DNA from: Sinotaia quadrata
Taxonomy: Eukaryota > Mollusca > Gastropoda > Architaenioglossa > Viviparidae
Assembly (NCBI GenBank): GCA_028829895.1
Contig: CM054183.1
Span: 72,077,071-72,141,070 of the forward strand
DNA: 64,000 nucleotides
Direction of reading: 5' to 3'
Made by a program: the position numbers and the translations under genes. This document shows positions 11,569-21,973 of this stretch, one piece after another. The notes beneath the pieces are model-generated. The model searched no databases and was not told the DNA's origin. It saw nothing but the letters and a program-made list of their open reading frames with translations. Each line of letters begins with the position of its first letter. Position 1 is the stretch's first letter.

Positions 11569-11752
11569 GTTAAGGTGATTAATTAGCCTTAAATTATTTG
11601 TTAAATTATTGCAACAAGAGTTCATATAATGACAGGAGGAGTAGACTAGGTTTTGGGGCTGTTAAGGTGAATAATTAGCCTTAAATTATTAGTTAAATTA
11701 TTGCATCAAGAGTTGATATAATGACAGGAGGAGTAGACTGGATTCTGGGGCT
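11569..11752. repeat. 92-bp tandem duplication
   Basis: Two copies beginning at GTTAAGGTGA (11,569 and 11,661), with a few substitutions; shared block GACAGGAGGAGTAGACT. Confidence 0.9.
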
Positions 11753-11774
11753 GTTAATAGTATTGATTTTGATT

Positions 11775-11870
11775 TTCTAAATTAATAATCTTAGTAATTA
11801 ATACTGTAATAGGGTAGTGTATAAATTAATAATCTTAGTAAATAATACTGTAATAGGGTAGTGTATGAAT
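11775..11870. repeat. 45-bp tandem duplication
   Basis: Two copies of AAATTAATAATCTTAGTAA... ending in AATAGGGTAGTGTAT. Confidence 0.85.
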
Positions 11871-11894
11871 TCCACATATAACATAAGCATTTGA

Positions 11895-12300
11895 TGTAGT
11901 GCAATACTGTACTGAAATTGAATGTTTGATATATAGACTTGAAGGAACGTAATGTAGTACAGAAATAGATTACTTTATATATAGATGATGTAACGTAATG
12001 TACTGATTTAGAATACTTGAATATATATATATATATACTTGACGTTACATAAATGTGTACTGAAAATGATTGATGGAGCTATAGACTTGACATAACGTAA
12101 TACTGTACTGAAAAAGAATACGTGTGATATAGACTTGACGTAACGTAATACTGTACTGAAAAAGAATACTTATAATATAGACTTGACGTAACGTAATACT
12201 GTACTGAAAAAGAATACTTTCTGGACTGCTTGATATCGACAGTTGACACAATGTAATATTGTACTTGATATCAACGTAACGTAATATTGTCCCGAAATGG
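11895..12300. repeat. 47-48 bp minisatellite, about 8 copies, abutting an exon
   Basis: Core ATAGACTTGACGTAACGTAA then TACTGTACTGAAAAAGAAT. Its TAGACTTGACGT motif resembles the acceptor junction of the adjacent exon (CTAG|ACTGACGTCATG), so the array may derive from that intron-exon border. Confidence 0.88.
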
Positions 12301-12314
12301 AACGCTTGCCCTAG

Positions 12315-12518
12315 ACTGACGTCATGAAAGTACTGCGAGAGTTACTTCAACGTCTAAAATGTCAGTCCTCGTGTCTGGATCGCCTGACCACTTTGGTGCC
12401 GAGCAGAGCTCCGTGGATGCTGGATGAACTTGAAGCTCGAGGTGACGACTGTACCCGCACCCACACCCACACCCACAATCATGAAGACAGTGAAGAACTA
12501 ACGCCTATACTGGTCTGA
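12315..12518 (+). CDS. Candidate terminal coding exon, unrecognised protein
   Basis: Seen: acceptor TTGCCCTAG|ACTGAC, 67 open codons and TGA at 12,516. Peptide: TDVMKVLRELLQRLKCQSSC, then a leucine/arginine-rich helical stretch, an acidic DELEARGDD segment, a short THTHTHNH tract from an (ACCCAC)n run, and an acidic C-terminus. GC is clearly above the surroundings. Phase 0 matches the donor at 9,740, and AATAAA follows at 12,615-12,620. Inference: 3' end of a multi-exon gene. An internal ATG at 12,324 makes a short single-exon gene the alternative. Family not recognised. Confidence 0.45.
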   Translation, partial: TDVMKVLRELLQRLKCQSSCLDRLTTLVPSRAPWMLDELEARGDDCTRTHTHTHNHEDSEELTPILV

Positions 12519-12543
12519 CCTCTAGGTGTTGTCGAGCAGCATA

Positions 12544-12720
12544 TAGACTGCTACACTATAAAATATGTGTAAACAGTATTGTCTTATATATAAACATACA
12601 CTTTTATCTTGAATAATAAATGGTGTGTCCTGGTATAGACTACTACACTATAAAATATATGTAAACAGTATTGTCTTATATATAAACATACAATTTTATC
12701 TTGAATAATTTATGTTGGTA
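12544..12720. repeat. 92-bp tandem duplication
   Basis: Two copies beginning CTACACTATAAAATAT, containing GTAAACAGTATTGTCTTATA. The first holds the AATAAA that could serve the terminal exon upstream; the second has lost it (AATTTA). Confidence 0.9.
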
Positions 12721-12782
12721 CTAGTCTGACTGCTGAATTATGTGTTTTGGATAGAATAACCATGTGATTTATGCTGGTACTA

Positions 12783-13087
12783 GTCTTTTTACTGTTAAAT
12801 TTATTAACCTTCTTACACATATTAATAAAACATATGTTGGAGTGACAGTGGGTGGATGTGGGCTCATTAAATATAAATAAAGACAGATTTTTTTACTCTT
12901 TGGTAAGGAATTTCCACCTGCGAAAATACTGTGACAGTAAAAAGTCTGTCTTATTGTTGTTGAAGAGAGAAGACTTGTACTACAAATGAGGGTGAGTGGT
13001 GTCTCCTGGCAGAATTATTAATAAACATAAATTAAGATTTCTCCACCACTTGTAATTAGTTATGGATGATTAATTATAATAATCATA
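12783..13087 (+). repeat. Dispersed repeat, 3'-part copy (copy C)
   Basis: Aligns in direct orientation with 35,425-35,745. Shared blocks include ATTAAAGACAGATTT, GAAGAGAGAAAAC-like, ATAAATTAAGATT and TTATGGATGATTAATTA. About 70% identical by eye. As in the other copy, a TGTCTTT-rich tandem array follows. Confidence 0.75.
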
Positions 13088-13189
13088 ACCAGTAACAAAG
13101 GGTTGCATGTCACACTACGCTTCATAAAAGATGAGACAATTTGCCTGGCTATTTTGGACAGAATTTCAGTCTTTATCCTAGATGTTTTG

Positions 13190-13540
13190 TGGTGTCGTGT
13201 CTTTGTAAGTGTCTTGTCTTTCTGGGGTCATATCTATGTGTTATTTTGTCTTTGTGTGTCATGTCTCTGTAGTGTCATGTCTTTGTGATATCTTGTCTTC
13301 ATAGTTTCATGCCTTTAAGGTGTCTTGCCTTTGTGGTGTCATGTCTTTGTGTGTCTTGTCTTTGTGTGTCTTGTCTTTGTGTGTCATGTCTTTGTGATAT
13401 CTTGTCTTTGTGTGTCATGTCTTTGTGGTATCTTGTCTTTGTGTGTCTTGTCATTGTGTGTCATGTCTTTGTGTTTCTTGTCTTTGTGTGTCATGTCTTT
13501 GTGTTTCTTGTCTTTGTGTGTCTTGTCTTTTTGGTGACTT
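13190..13540. repeat. 14-15 bp minisatellite
   Basis: Units TGTGTCTTGTCTT, TGTGTCATGTCTT and TGATATCTTGTCTT alternate. All three plus frames stay open as CLCVSCLC-like strings, which are not genes. Confidence 0.9.
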
Positions 13541-14040
13541 CTGCTTGTTGAGCACAGTGAATCAGCGAATTCCAGAAATTGCTGGTTGACGGCCAGTCGT
13601 GTCTAACAATGGACGATAGCACTGAAATCGTCATGGAACTAAGTTAAGTCTGGGATGCAAATATTTAATACGAATTAAAAACAAAAAATAAGCAGAAAGA
13701 AAAGTTATGACTCGCTTGTAAGAATGTGCTCTATGCTAATGAAATTAGATTTCTATTAATTATGTTTTTATTTTAATAAATATACATAAAATGCTAGAAT
13801 GAATTGTGCTTTACTATTTTAGTAAATGTCTCAAGATAGATAAAAACGAATTACGTTTTTTCCAGTGTAGTAATATTTAAAATTGAAACCAAATTACACA
13901 GCCTAGAAACTAATCTGTTATTAAGAGAATATTAAGGGTTTAAGAAGACTTTAATTACCATAAATATTTATGTATATGGAAATAATATAGGTTTTAGTAC
14001 AATTACAACTATTTAATTTGAAAAACAAAAGTCTCATCTG
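13541..14040. other. AT-rich unique stretch
   Basis: A GC-richer patch at 13,545-13,630 holds a short minus-strand frame with an acceptor-like TTTCAG, too short to call. The rest is A/T-rich without features. Confidence 0.4.
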
Positions 14041-14240
14041 TGAAAAGTGACAAGAGATATAAAAGTACCCGCTGACAGAAAATAAATGGAAGGCTATGAG
14101 AAGTGACATGGGGATAAAAGAACTCTAAAGATGAATGGATAACTGTGAGAAGTGACAAGGGGATAAAAGAACTCTGTCACAGAAGATGAATGGATAACTG
14201 TGAGAAGTGACAAGGGGGTAAAAGAACCCTATCACCGAAT
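14041..14240. repeat. ~57-bp minisatellite, 3-4 copies
   Basis: Core GAGAAGTGACAAGGGGATAA then AAGAACTCT and AAGATGAATGGATAACTGT. Confidence 0.85.
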
Positions 14241-14339
14241 GGAGTTAACAACAAGGCTCTTGCTTATCTTTTGCTGACTGGATTGTCGTTTCTAGAAAGT
14301 CAGGTGAAATGTTGACTGGATGGTGGTATCATTAAAATC

Positions 14340-15095
14340 CTACGTTTGTCTTTCAACAGGACATTGCATCTATGACTACTTCCAGTAAGGCAATGTCTGC
14401 CTACTTCAATTAAGGTACAGTATGTGTGTCTACTTCCATTAGGACAGTGTGTCTGTGTCTACTTCAGTAGGGGCAAAGTATTTTGTCTGCTTCCATTAGA
14501 ACAGTGTATCTGTGTCTACTTGATATAGGGCAAATTATTTGTATTGACTTTCAGTAGGGCAGTGTTTATTTCCATTACGACAGTGTGTCTGCGTCTAGTA
14601 CCAATAGGGCAGTTTACTGACTGTAGGGCAAAGTACCTGTGCCTACTCCAACTAGGGACAATTATCTGTATCTACTTTCAAAAGGGCAAATGGTTTGTGT
14701 ATACTCTCCTATGTGTCCACTGTGCAAAAAGGGTAGTGTATCTCGGTGTCTATGGTCCAGAAAGTCAGAGTGTCTGTGTATACTTTCCATAGGATCAGCG
14801 TAGCTGAATATACTGTCCAGAAAGTCAGAGTGTCTGTGTATACTTTCCATAGGATCAGCGTAGCTGAATATACTGTCCAGAAAGGCAGCTTCTATGTTTA
14901 TTGTCCATGAGAACAGCGTGTCTGCTACCCAGATGAACAACACATCTGTGTCTATTGCTCACGAAGGGCAGTGTCCATGTCTACTGTCCAGAATAACAGC
15001 GTGTCTCTGTTTACTGTCCAAAGGAATAGCATGTCTGTATTTGATGTCCACAAAAACAGTGTGTCTGTATCTACTGTCCACAAGAACAGTAGGTT
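14340..15095. repeat. Degenerate ~31-bp minisatellite, about 23 copies
   Basis: Units share CAGTGTGTCTGTGTCTACTT and a TCCATTAGG-like segment that shifts to GTCCAGAAA in the right half. A 60-bp two-unit block (GGATCAGCGTAGCTGAATAT) is duplicated exactly at about 14,770-14,890. Confidence 0.8.
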
Positions 15096-15261
15096 TCTAA
15101 AGGTTTCTAAAAATTGTTCTCAATAGCTGTTCTAAATTAATTGGTAATTGTTACCATCGACCTTTAATAGTGAGATTAACTATAAATATATTTGGAAATC
15201 CTACAACGGTTGTGCTTGTGACAGCAATCATCATTGAAGTAGTCTAATAAAGACATTTATA

Positions 15262-16165
15262 CTCGCCATCAAATAATTTTAGTAAAAGCATCGAGACTTT
15301 CTAGAGAGGATATTTGTAATCATCATCAAAGGTACGTTTAGTAAGGGCAATTGTATCCATCCTCACTGGAATGTTTGGTAAAGACAATTGTATCCATCCT
15401 CACTGGAATGTTTGGTAAGGGCAATTGTATCCATCCTCACTGGAATGTTTGTAAGGACATTTGAACTCAACCTCAACGTAATATTTGATAAGGGTATTGT
15501 GATTCATCCTCAAAGGAAGGTTTGGTACAAGTATTTGATCTTTTTCATAATAACGTTAGGTAAGGGCATTTGTACTTGTTAGCATAGTAAAGTTTGGTAA
15601 GGGCATTTGTACTTGTTAGCATAGTAAAATTAGGTAAGGGCATTTGTACTTGTTAGCATAGTAAAGTTTGGTAAGGGCATTTGTAATCCTCAAAATAACA
15701 TTTGATAAGTATAGTTTTTCCAATCAAAGTAACGTTTGGTGATACGGGTATTTTTTAAAGTAACGTTTGGTAAGAACATTTGTTTCCAGTCAAAGTAAGG
15801 TTTGGTAAGGGCATTTGTTTCCAATCAAAGTAATATTTGGTAAAAGCATTTGTTTCCAAAGTAACGTTTGATAAGGGCATTTGTTTCCAAATTAACGTTT
15901 GGTAAGGAAATTGTTTCCAAAGTAACGTTTGGTAGGGCATTTGTTTCCAAATAAAGTAATATTTGGTAAAAGCATTTGTTTCCAAAGTAACGTTTGATAA
16001 GGGCATTTGCTTCCAGATTAACGTTTGGTAAGGAAATTGTTTCCAAAGTAACGTTTGGTAAGGGCATTTGTTTCCAAAGTAACGTTTGGTAAGGGCATTC
16101 ACCAATCAAAGTAGCGTTTGGTAAGGGCATTTGGCCAATCAAAGTAGCGTTCGGTCTATGACCAG
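15262..16165. repeat. 30-37 bp minisatellite with three subfamilies
   Basis: Common core TTTGGTAAGGGCATTTGT. Left subfamily adds ATCCATCCTCACTGGAATG, the middle adds ACTTGTTAGCATAGTAAAG, the right adds TTCCAAAGTAACG. Sharp subfamily borders (15,560; 15,720) suggest successive amplifications. The minus-strand frames here are translations of the array. Confidence 0.9.
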
Positions 16166-16715
16166 TCATTATACAATAATGCTAATCACTGCTGAAATAT
16201 AATTAAAATTAATTTCTTGCATTTTAATAATTATAAAATATATATTAGACAGACATGTAACATAATATATAAAATATTTTTTGCGAAAATAGATAATTTT
16301 AAAACTAATGAACCTGCTTTACAACAAGAAAACACATGCATTTCATATAGCAAGAAAATACTGTCCAGTGGAAATACAATTTTTATTATGTAAATTACAG
16401 ATTAAGATAATTTATTTCTAAGAAATAATATTCCTTCATTTCTATTGTTATTAGAGTGCAAACACTACGTCTTTAATTCTTGAAACTATTTTGCAGATAC
16501 ATGAATACATGTATTTATGTGTGGACATGAGTTTTTAAGAGATAAACAAATTTACCTGTTTGAATTCTAATTGTATAAGAAAAATATGATTTGTTAACAG
16601 CAAATCTATTTGTTAATACTATTTGAGAATACTTGGATAAATAATAAACTATTGTAACAACAATGGTGTTAGAATAATTTTCATATGCTAGAATGGATAT
16701 ATTAGGGTAATGTTG
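16166..16715. other. AT-rich unique stretch
   Basis: Very A/T-rich, with no splice-bounded frame or repeat family recognised. Confidence 0.45.
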
Positions 16716-16960
16716 ATTTGCTAGAGCAATGGTGACTTTCTAGAAATATGTGTTAGTGTACTGATGACTTTCTAGAAATAAATGTGTTAGTGTATTGATG
16801 ACTTTCTAGAAATAGATGTGTGTTAGTGTATTGGTGACTTTCTAAAAATATTATTATGTGCTAGTGTATTGATGACTTTCTAGAAATAGATGTGTTAATG
16901 TTCATTTATTAGAAATAGATGTATTCGAGAAATCGTGACCTGTTAGGAATAGAAGTATTA
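16716..16960. repeat. ~33-bp minisatellite, about 6 copies
   Basis: Core TGATGACTTTCTAGAAATA then GATGTGTTAGTGTAT. Confidence 0.85.
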
Positions 16961-17035
16961 AAGTAATGGTGGCATGCTATAAATGAATCTTTATAACAGC
17001 ACCTGCTGAGAATAGTGTTGACTAGGACAAGTAAT

Positions 17036-17620
17036 AAACTCCTATAAGTGGAGTGGTGTAAGAACAATAGTGATTATAAGTGGAGTGGTGTAAAAACAAT
17101 AGTGATTATAAGTGGAATGGCGTAAGAATAATAGTGAGTGTAATTGGAGTGGTGTAAGAACAATAGTGACTGTAAGTGGAGTGGTGTAAGAGCAATAGTG
17201 ATTATAAGTGGAGAGATGTAAGAATAATAACAATTCTGACTGTAAGTGGAGCAGTGTAAGAACCGTAGTGACTATAAGTGGAGTGTTGTAAGAACAATAG
17301 TGACTGGTGTAAAAACAGTAGTGATTTTAAGTGGAGTGGTGTAAGAACAATAGTGACTGTAAGTGGAGTAGTGTAAGAACAGTAGTGATTTTAAGTGGAG
17401 TCGTGTAAGAACAATAGTGACTGTAAGTGGAGTGGTATACGAACAATAGTGAATGAAAGTAGAGTAGTGTAAGAACAGTAGTGACTATAAGTGGAGTGAT
17501 GTAAGAACAGTAGTGATTTTAAGTGGAGTCGTGTAAGAACAATAGTGACTGTAAGTGGAGTGTTGTAAGAACAATAGTGAATGTAAGTAGAGTGGTGTAA
17601 GAACAATATTGACTTGCTCG
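17036..17620. repeat. 32-bp minisatellite, about 18 copies
   Basis: Core AAGTGGAGTGGTGTAAGAAC then AATAGTGACTGT, with ATTATA/ATTTTA variants. Minus-strand frames (LLFLHHSTYNHYC) are its translation. Confidence 0.93.
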
Positions 17621-17689
17621 GAATAAATCCTTGGAATGATGTTAGGAAAGTACCGTTCACTAGAACAAAAAACAGATTGTTTTAATTGT

Positions 17690-17830
17690 TGTTTGTATAG
17701 ATGCTGGTGACTGTAATATTTGCATTATATTTACTTAGTGTGAAATAAAAACAATGGTGATTGTTACATTTGCATTATTTTTACTTGTATGTGAAATAAT
17801 GTAAATAATGGTAACTGTCTAAAGTCAAAA
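17690..17830. repeat. ~62-bp repeat, 2 copies and a remnant
   Basis: Shared blocks TGGTGACTGTAATATTTGCA and TTTACTT(A/G)(T/A)GTGAAATAA. Confidence 0.7.
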
Positions 17831-18097
17831 TATTTAAGTTTTTAATTCAGCATAAACATAAGATATTATGACAAATAATTAGATTAATATTAAAATAGAA
17901 GGAAATAATTGCTTCATTTTATCTACTTTTTTATTTGTCACTTGTAATTATGGTCGAGTACTGATCTCCTGACCTCGGGGACGAATAATTACGTCCTAAT
18001 GGAAATAATATGGTCCTCCAAGAACTGCCATGTTTTCCTGAAAACACAAAAACAAATGAAACTGTGAAAGTTTGTTTTAAAATTTTAAGTGAATTAA

Positions 18098-18103
18098 ATG
18101 ACT

Positions 18104-18150
<47 letters not shown>

Positions 18151-18249
18151 ATCTATCTATCTCTTTCTATCTATCTATCTTTCTATCTATCTATCTGTCT
18201 ATCTATCCATCCATCCTTCCTTCTTTCTTTCTGTCTTTCTGTCTTTCTG

Positions 18250-18293
<44 letters not shown>

Positions 18294-18333
18294 TTTTCTT
18301 TCTTTCTTTCTTCCTTTCTTTCTTTCTTTCTTA
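18098..18333. repeat. (CTTT)n/(ATCT)n compound microsatellite
   Basis: CTTT units with inner ATCT, GTCTTTCT and CCAT variants. Frames across it on both strands (FLSFFLS, KERKKER) are artefacts. Confidence 0.95.
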
Positions 18334-18366
18334 GCGATTTTGTTTTAATTTTTATTTTGAAACTAA

Positions 18367-18525
18367 ACTCTAAGTCCAGACATTTTGAAACTCCAGTGGA
18401 CTGAAACACATTCGTGATAAGTCCAGACATTTTGAAACTCCAGTGGACTGAAACACATTCGTGATAACTCCAGACATTTTGAAACTCAAGTGGACTGAAA
18501 CACATTCGTGATAAGTCCAGACAAT
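18367..18525. repeat. 47-bp minisatellite, 3.4 copies
   Basis: Core AAGTCCAGACATTTTGAAAC then TCCAGTGGACTG; starts at 18,371, 18,418 and 18,465. Confidence 0.93.
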
Positions 18526-19184
18526 TTTAGTCATCAACAGTCTAGTCTTGTATGCAATCAATAATCAACTTTACTTAAGCAAATACATTAACGAACGATA
18601 ATTTGTATTCAAACAAACAAAAATATTTGAGGTGGCTCATTATCACTATACCTATAACGAACTTGTGGAGGAAAAGCTTTATAAATAGAAGTAGCTAAAT
18701 AGATTAAATCATTATTTGATTAAATTACTACCAACAGTTGAATGCAAATTGTTCACAATTCTCTATAAACTATCTTTCCATGGGAATTAACAAATATTAT
18801 TTAATTAAATGAAAATCAACTGTTATAGAACTGAATGCTACTTTATTATACTATAACTGGCTACATGTATGAATCTAGTACACTGATTTATTACACAATG
18901 ACGGCCACATATTTTGATATATTGCATTACTTTTATTATACTATAACTGGCTACATGTATTAATCTGTTACACTGGGTTCACCCAATTAATCGGTTTTTA
19001 ATTTTTTACGCTACTTGTATTCCACTATACCTGGTTACATGTACCTGGTCACTCTGTTAACACTACTTGTAATATACAAACCGACAAAGAAACAGGCATT
19101 TGCTAATGTTTGCTTCGATGTTTTCCTCCATGTTTCTTTGTCTGTTTGTGGAGGTTGGTATAAACCTCTCATCTTTACTGCTTT
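18526..19184. other. Unique stretch with a weak 92-bp duplication
   Basis: TTATTATACTATAACTGGCT recurs at about 18,842 and 18,933 and more weakly at 19,013. No other feature before the LINE remnant. Confidence 0.45.
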
Positions 19185-19437
19185 ATCAGCGGCTCATCTT
19201 TGCTAATATTCCAGATGTAGTCCACCAGACCAATAACCTCTCCTTCAATGGCATCTTTGATTTCCTTGAGACCTCTGCCTCCCATTTTCCGAGATACATA
19301 TAGCCTGTCTACGTCTGCTTTAGGTTGTAAGGCTTTATGTATTGTGAGTAGTTCTCTTGTTTTTCTGCCTAGTTCATTTATTTCATTTGCTGTCCAATCT
19401 ATGATACCTCCAGTGCAGCTGACTACGGGTATTGCGT
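19185..19437 (-). pseudogene. LINE reverse-transcriptase C-terminal piece, inverted
   Basis: The minus strand translates without a stop for about 83 codons: YAIPVVSCTGGIIDWTANEI ... RKTRELLTIHKALQPKADVD ... RLYVSRKMGGRGLKEIKDAI. This is the conserved region between the reverse-transcriptase core and the endonuclease in non-LTR elements with a restriction-like endonuclease. It abuts, head to head, the downstream part of the same protein on the plus strand, with a gap of roughly 100 residues missing between them. That arrangement is a 5' inversion, as made by twin priming during LINE insertion. Confidence 0.8.
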
Positions 19438-20165
19438 AAAGAGGCAGGTTTTAAAGCAGAAACAGAAGCACTCATAACAGCTGCACAAGATCAAGCACTC
19501 AACACGAAATCACACAAAACGAAAATTTTGAAAATCTCAAATGACTCCAATGCAGACTTGCAAATCCATGGAAGGAAACAGCAGAACACATACTATCTGG
19601 ATGTCAGGTTCTGGCTGGAAAGAATACACCAAAAGACAACGAAGTCCAAAACTCATACATAGAAATCTGTTTGAGAACTATGGAGTAAAACCCCAGAAAG
19701 AGCATGGATGCACCAACCAGAAGCAGTCACCAAACAGAAGAAGTCAAAATACTGTGGGACTTCGAGATAAGAACAGATCGAATGATTCCTGCACGAAGAT
19801 CAGACATTGTAATTCTCAGTAAGTTCAATAGAACAGCAACAATCATTGATGTCGCTGTTCTAAGTGATAGAAACATAAAAACAAAAGAAAGAGAAATCAT
19901 AAAAATACCAAGATTTCAGATTACAAACCCAGAGACCGGAATGTAAAAGCAGAAGTAATACGTATAGTGATAGGAGCCTTGGGGAACATAACATCTCAAT
20001 TGAAACGTCTATTTTAATAAACTCCCTGGAAACCACACACTGGACCCACTACTCAAGGCAGTGCTCCTCGGAAGTGCCCAATCTTCAGTAAAACCTTGGA
20101 TCTCCCAGAATCTTGGTAGGATTCCGGGATCTTGGTTCACAACCGATAGTCAAACAGAAGTCGTG
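19438..20165 (+). pseudogene. LINE 3' remnant with restriction-like endonuclease domain
   Basis: Pieces in order: ETEALITAAQDQALNTKSHK; a CCHC-like segment in another frame (CRLANPWKETAEHILSGCQV, second cysteine replaced by alanine); EVKILWDFEIRTDRM; then RRSDIVI...TIIDVAVLSDRN, matching the (R/K)PD-X12-14-D endonuclease motif with Pro changed to Ser; VIRIVIGALGNITSQL; LLGSAQSSVKPW near the C-terminus. Frames 1 and 3 are used with frameshifts and stops, so it is dead. Family knowledge places the CCHC-plus-PD..D module in R2/R4/NeSL-type LINEs. Its 3' end runs directly into the 53-bp array. Confidence 0.85.
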
Positions 20166-21165
20166 CGAAAAGGCATCAACAAGCCTTTTACTTACAGCAT
20201 TGTAATGTTACATGAAGTTAATAAGTCTTCAACAAGCCTTTTACTTACAGCATTGTAATGTTACATGAAGTTAATAAGTCTTCAACAAGCCTTTTACTTA
20301 CATCATTGTAATGTTACATGAAGTTAATAAGTCTTCAACAAGCCTTTTACTTACAGCATTGTAATGTTACATGAAGTTAATAAGTCTTCAACAAGCCTTT
20401 TACTTACAGCATTGTAATGTTACATGAAGTTAATAAGTCTTCAACAAGCCTTTTACTTACAGCATTGTAATGTTACATGAAGTTAATAAGTCTTCAACAA
20501 GCCTTTTACTTACAGCATTGTAATGTTACATGAAGTTAATAAGTCTTCAACAAGCCTTTTACTTACATCATTGTAATGTTACATGAAGTTAATAAGTCTT
20601 CAACAAGCCTTTTACTTACAGCATTGTAATGTTACATGAAGTTAATAAGTCTTCAACAAGCCTTTTACTTACAGCATTGTAATGTTACATGAAGTTAATA
20701 AGTCATCAACAAGCCTTTTACTTACATCATTGTAATGTTACATGAAGTTAATAAGTCATCAACAAGCCTTTTACTTACATCATTGTAATGTTACATGAAG
20801 TTAATGTCTTTCAACAAACATTTTAGTTATATCATTGTAATGTTACATGAGGTTAATGTCTTTCAACAAACATTTTAGTTACATCACTGTAATGTTACAT
20901 GAAGTTAATAAGTCTTCAACAAGCCTTTTACTTACATCATGTAATGTTACATGAAGTTAATGTCTTTCAACAAACATTTTAGTTATATCATTGTAATGTT
21001 ACATGAGGTTAATGTGTCTTTCAACAAATCTTTCAGTTGCATCTTTGTAAAATTAAGGAGTTTAATGCCTTTAAACATTTTGTTACATCAATTGTTACAT
21101 TAGATGGAGTTAACGTCTTGAAATAAACATTTTAGTTACATTACGTGAAGTTAATACCTCTTTAG
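20166..21165. repeat. 53-bp minisatellite, about 18 copies
   Basis: Core TTCAACAAGCCTTTTACTTA then CA(G/T)CATTGTAATGTTACATG. The left 12 copies are almost identical; from 20,800 copies decay (CAAACATTTTAGTTA variant) up to the 3' end of the minus-strand gene. It begins exactly where the LINE remnant stops. Confidence 0.94.
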
Positions 21166-21173
21166 ACAAACCT

Positions 21174-21433
21174 TTATTCATTTAGCGAAGAAATGGCGGT
21201 CGATGCCTGCAGTATGCTTGTGAGACGTGCTGCCCTATTACCTCCCCTGGGATCAGCCGCTCTTTTGACCAGCCCCATAGTTTCTGCATCTATAAGGCCC
21301 GGTGAACGTTTGAAATATCCAGTGTCCACTAGGCCAATACAAGTCGTGTACACACGCCACTCTTCTTCAATCTGTCGATATAAGGAAATGCTCGTGTTCT
21401 GTACGAGCTGTAAAAAGCTGGATAGGTCCATAC
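21174..21433 (-). CDS. Secreted-protein candidate, exon 2 (C-terminal part)
   Basis: Seen: a strong acceptor (TTTCCCTTTCTTACAG|GTATGG) opens a 260-bp exon of two bases plus 85 codons, then TAA. The peptide is MDLSSFLQLVQNTSISLYRQ, IEEEWRVYTTCIGLVDTGY, a Pro/Gly loop with dibasic sites (FKRSPG, LVKRAADPRG), and a second helical stretch RLTSILQASTAISSL. One cysteine here could pair with the mature cysteine of exon 1. Phase 1 matches exon 1 (23,339-23,482). An AATAAA overlaps the stop codon. An internal GGGGAG|GTAATA could act as a donor and give a longer protein. Not a family I recognise; the helix-loop-helix layout loosely recalls helical cytokines, which is only a suggestion. Confidence 0.5.
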
Positions 21434-21580
21434 CTGTAAGAAAGGGAAATAAACATCAGACCAAGAGTAGTGTTTGCTTGGGGGATCCAGAAAGCTGTAA
21501 AAAGCTGGATAGGTCCATACCTGTAAGAAAGGGAAATAAACATCAGACCAAGAGTAGTGTTTGCTTGGGGGATCCAGAAA
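21406..21580. repeat. 87-bp tandem duplication spanning a splice acceptor
   Basis: Copies start at 21,406 and 21,493 (AGCTGTAAAAAGCTGG). Each carries the first 28 bases of exon 2 and its whole acceptor tract on the minus strand, so a second potential acceptor exists at 21,521/21,520. Using it would read 22 codons into a stop. The period is a multiple of 3, so shadow frames stay open on both strands. Confidence 0.95.
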
Positions 21581-21599
21581 GAGAAAAACACCTCATATG

Positions 21600-21965
21600 A
21601 CTGTGATTTCCAGGGAAAATTTATAACGAGTCTGATGACCAGGATTTTTTAACAGTGATTTCTAGTAAAGAAAACAACACAATGAGTTTGTTAATAAAGA
21701 ATTGTATTAGTTATCTTCAAAATGCAATTTATTTTGTAATGTTAATATTAATATTTTGAAAAGAGATTGTATGTGTTTTTCTTAGAAATACACCATAAAA
21801 TATATTTGTTTTCATGAAAAAAAATAAACACCATATATAGGGTGTGCAGTTAGCAAGCAAAATAAACATCATATGCACTCTATGTAATCAGTAGAAAAAT
21901 AAATACCATATGTATTATACGTACTCAGCAGAAAAAAACCCACCATATTAAATTTTCTGAACGGG
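21600..21965. other. AT-rich intron sequence
   Basis: Loose repeats of AAATAAACACCATAT(A/G)TA at 21,785-21,945. No exon seen. It lies inside the proposed intron of the minus-strand gene. Confidence 0.4.
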
Positions 21966-21973
21966 AAGAGACA

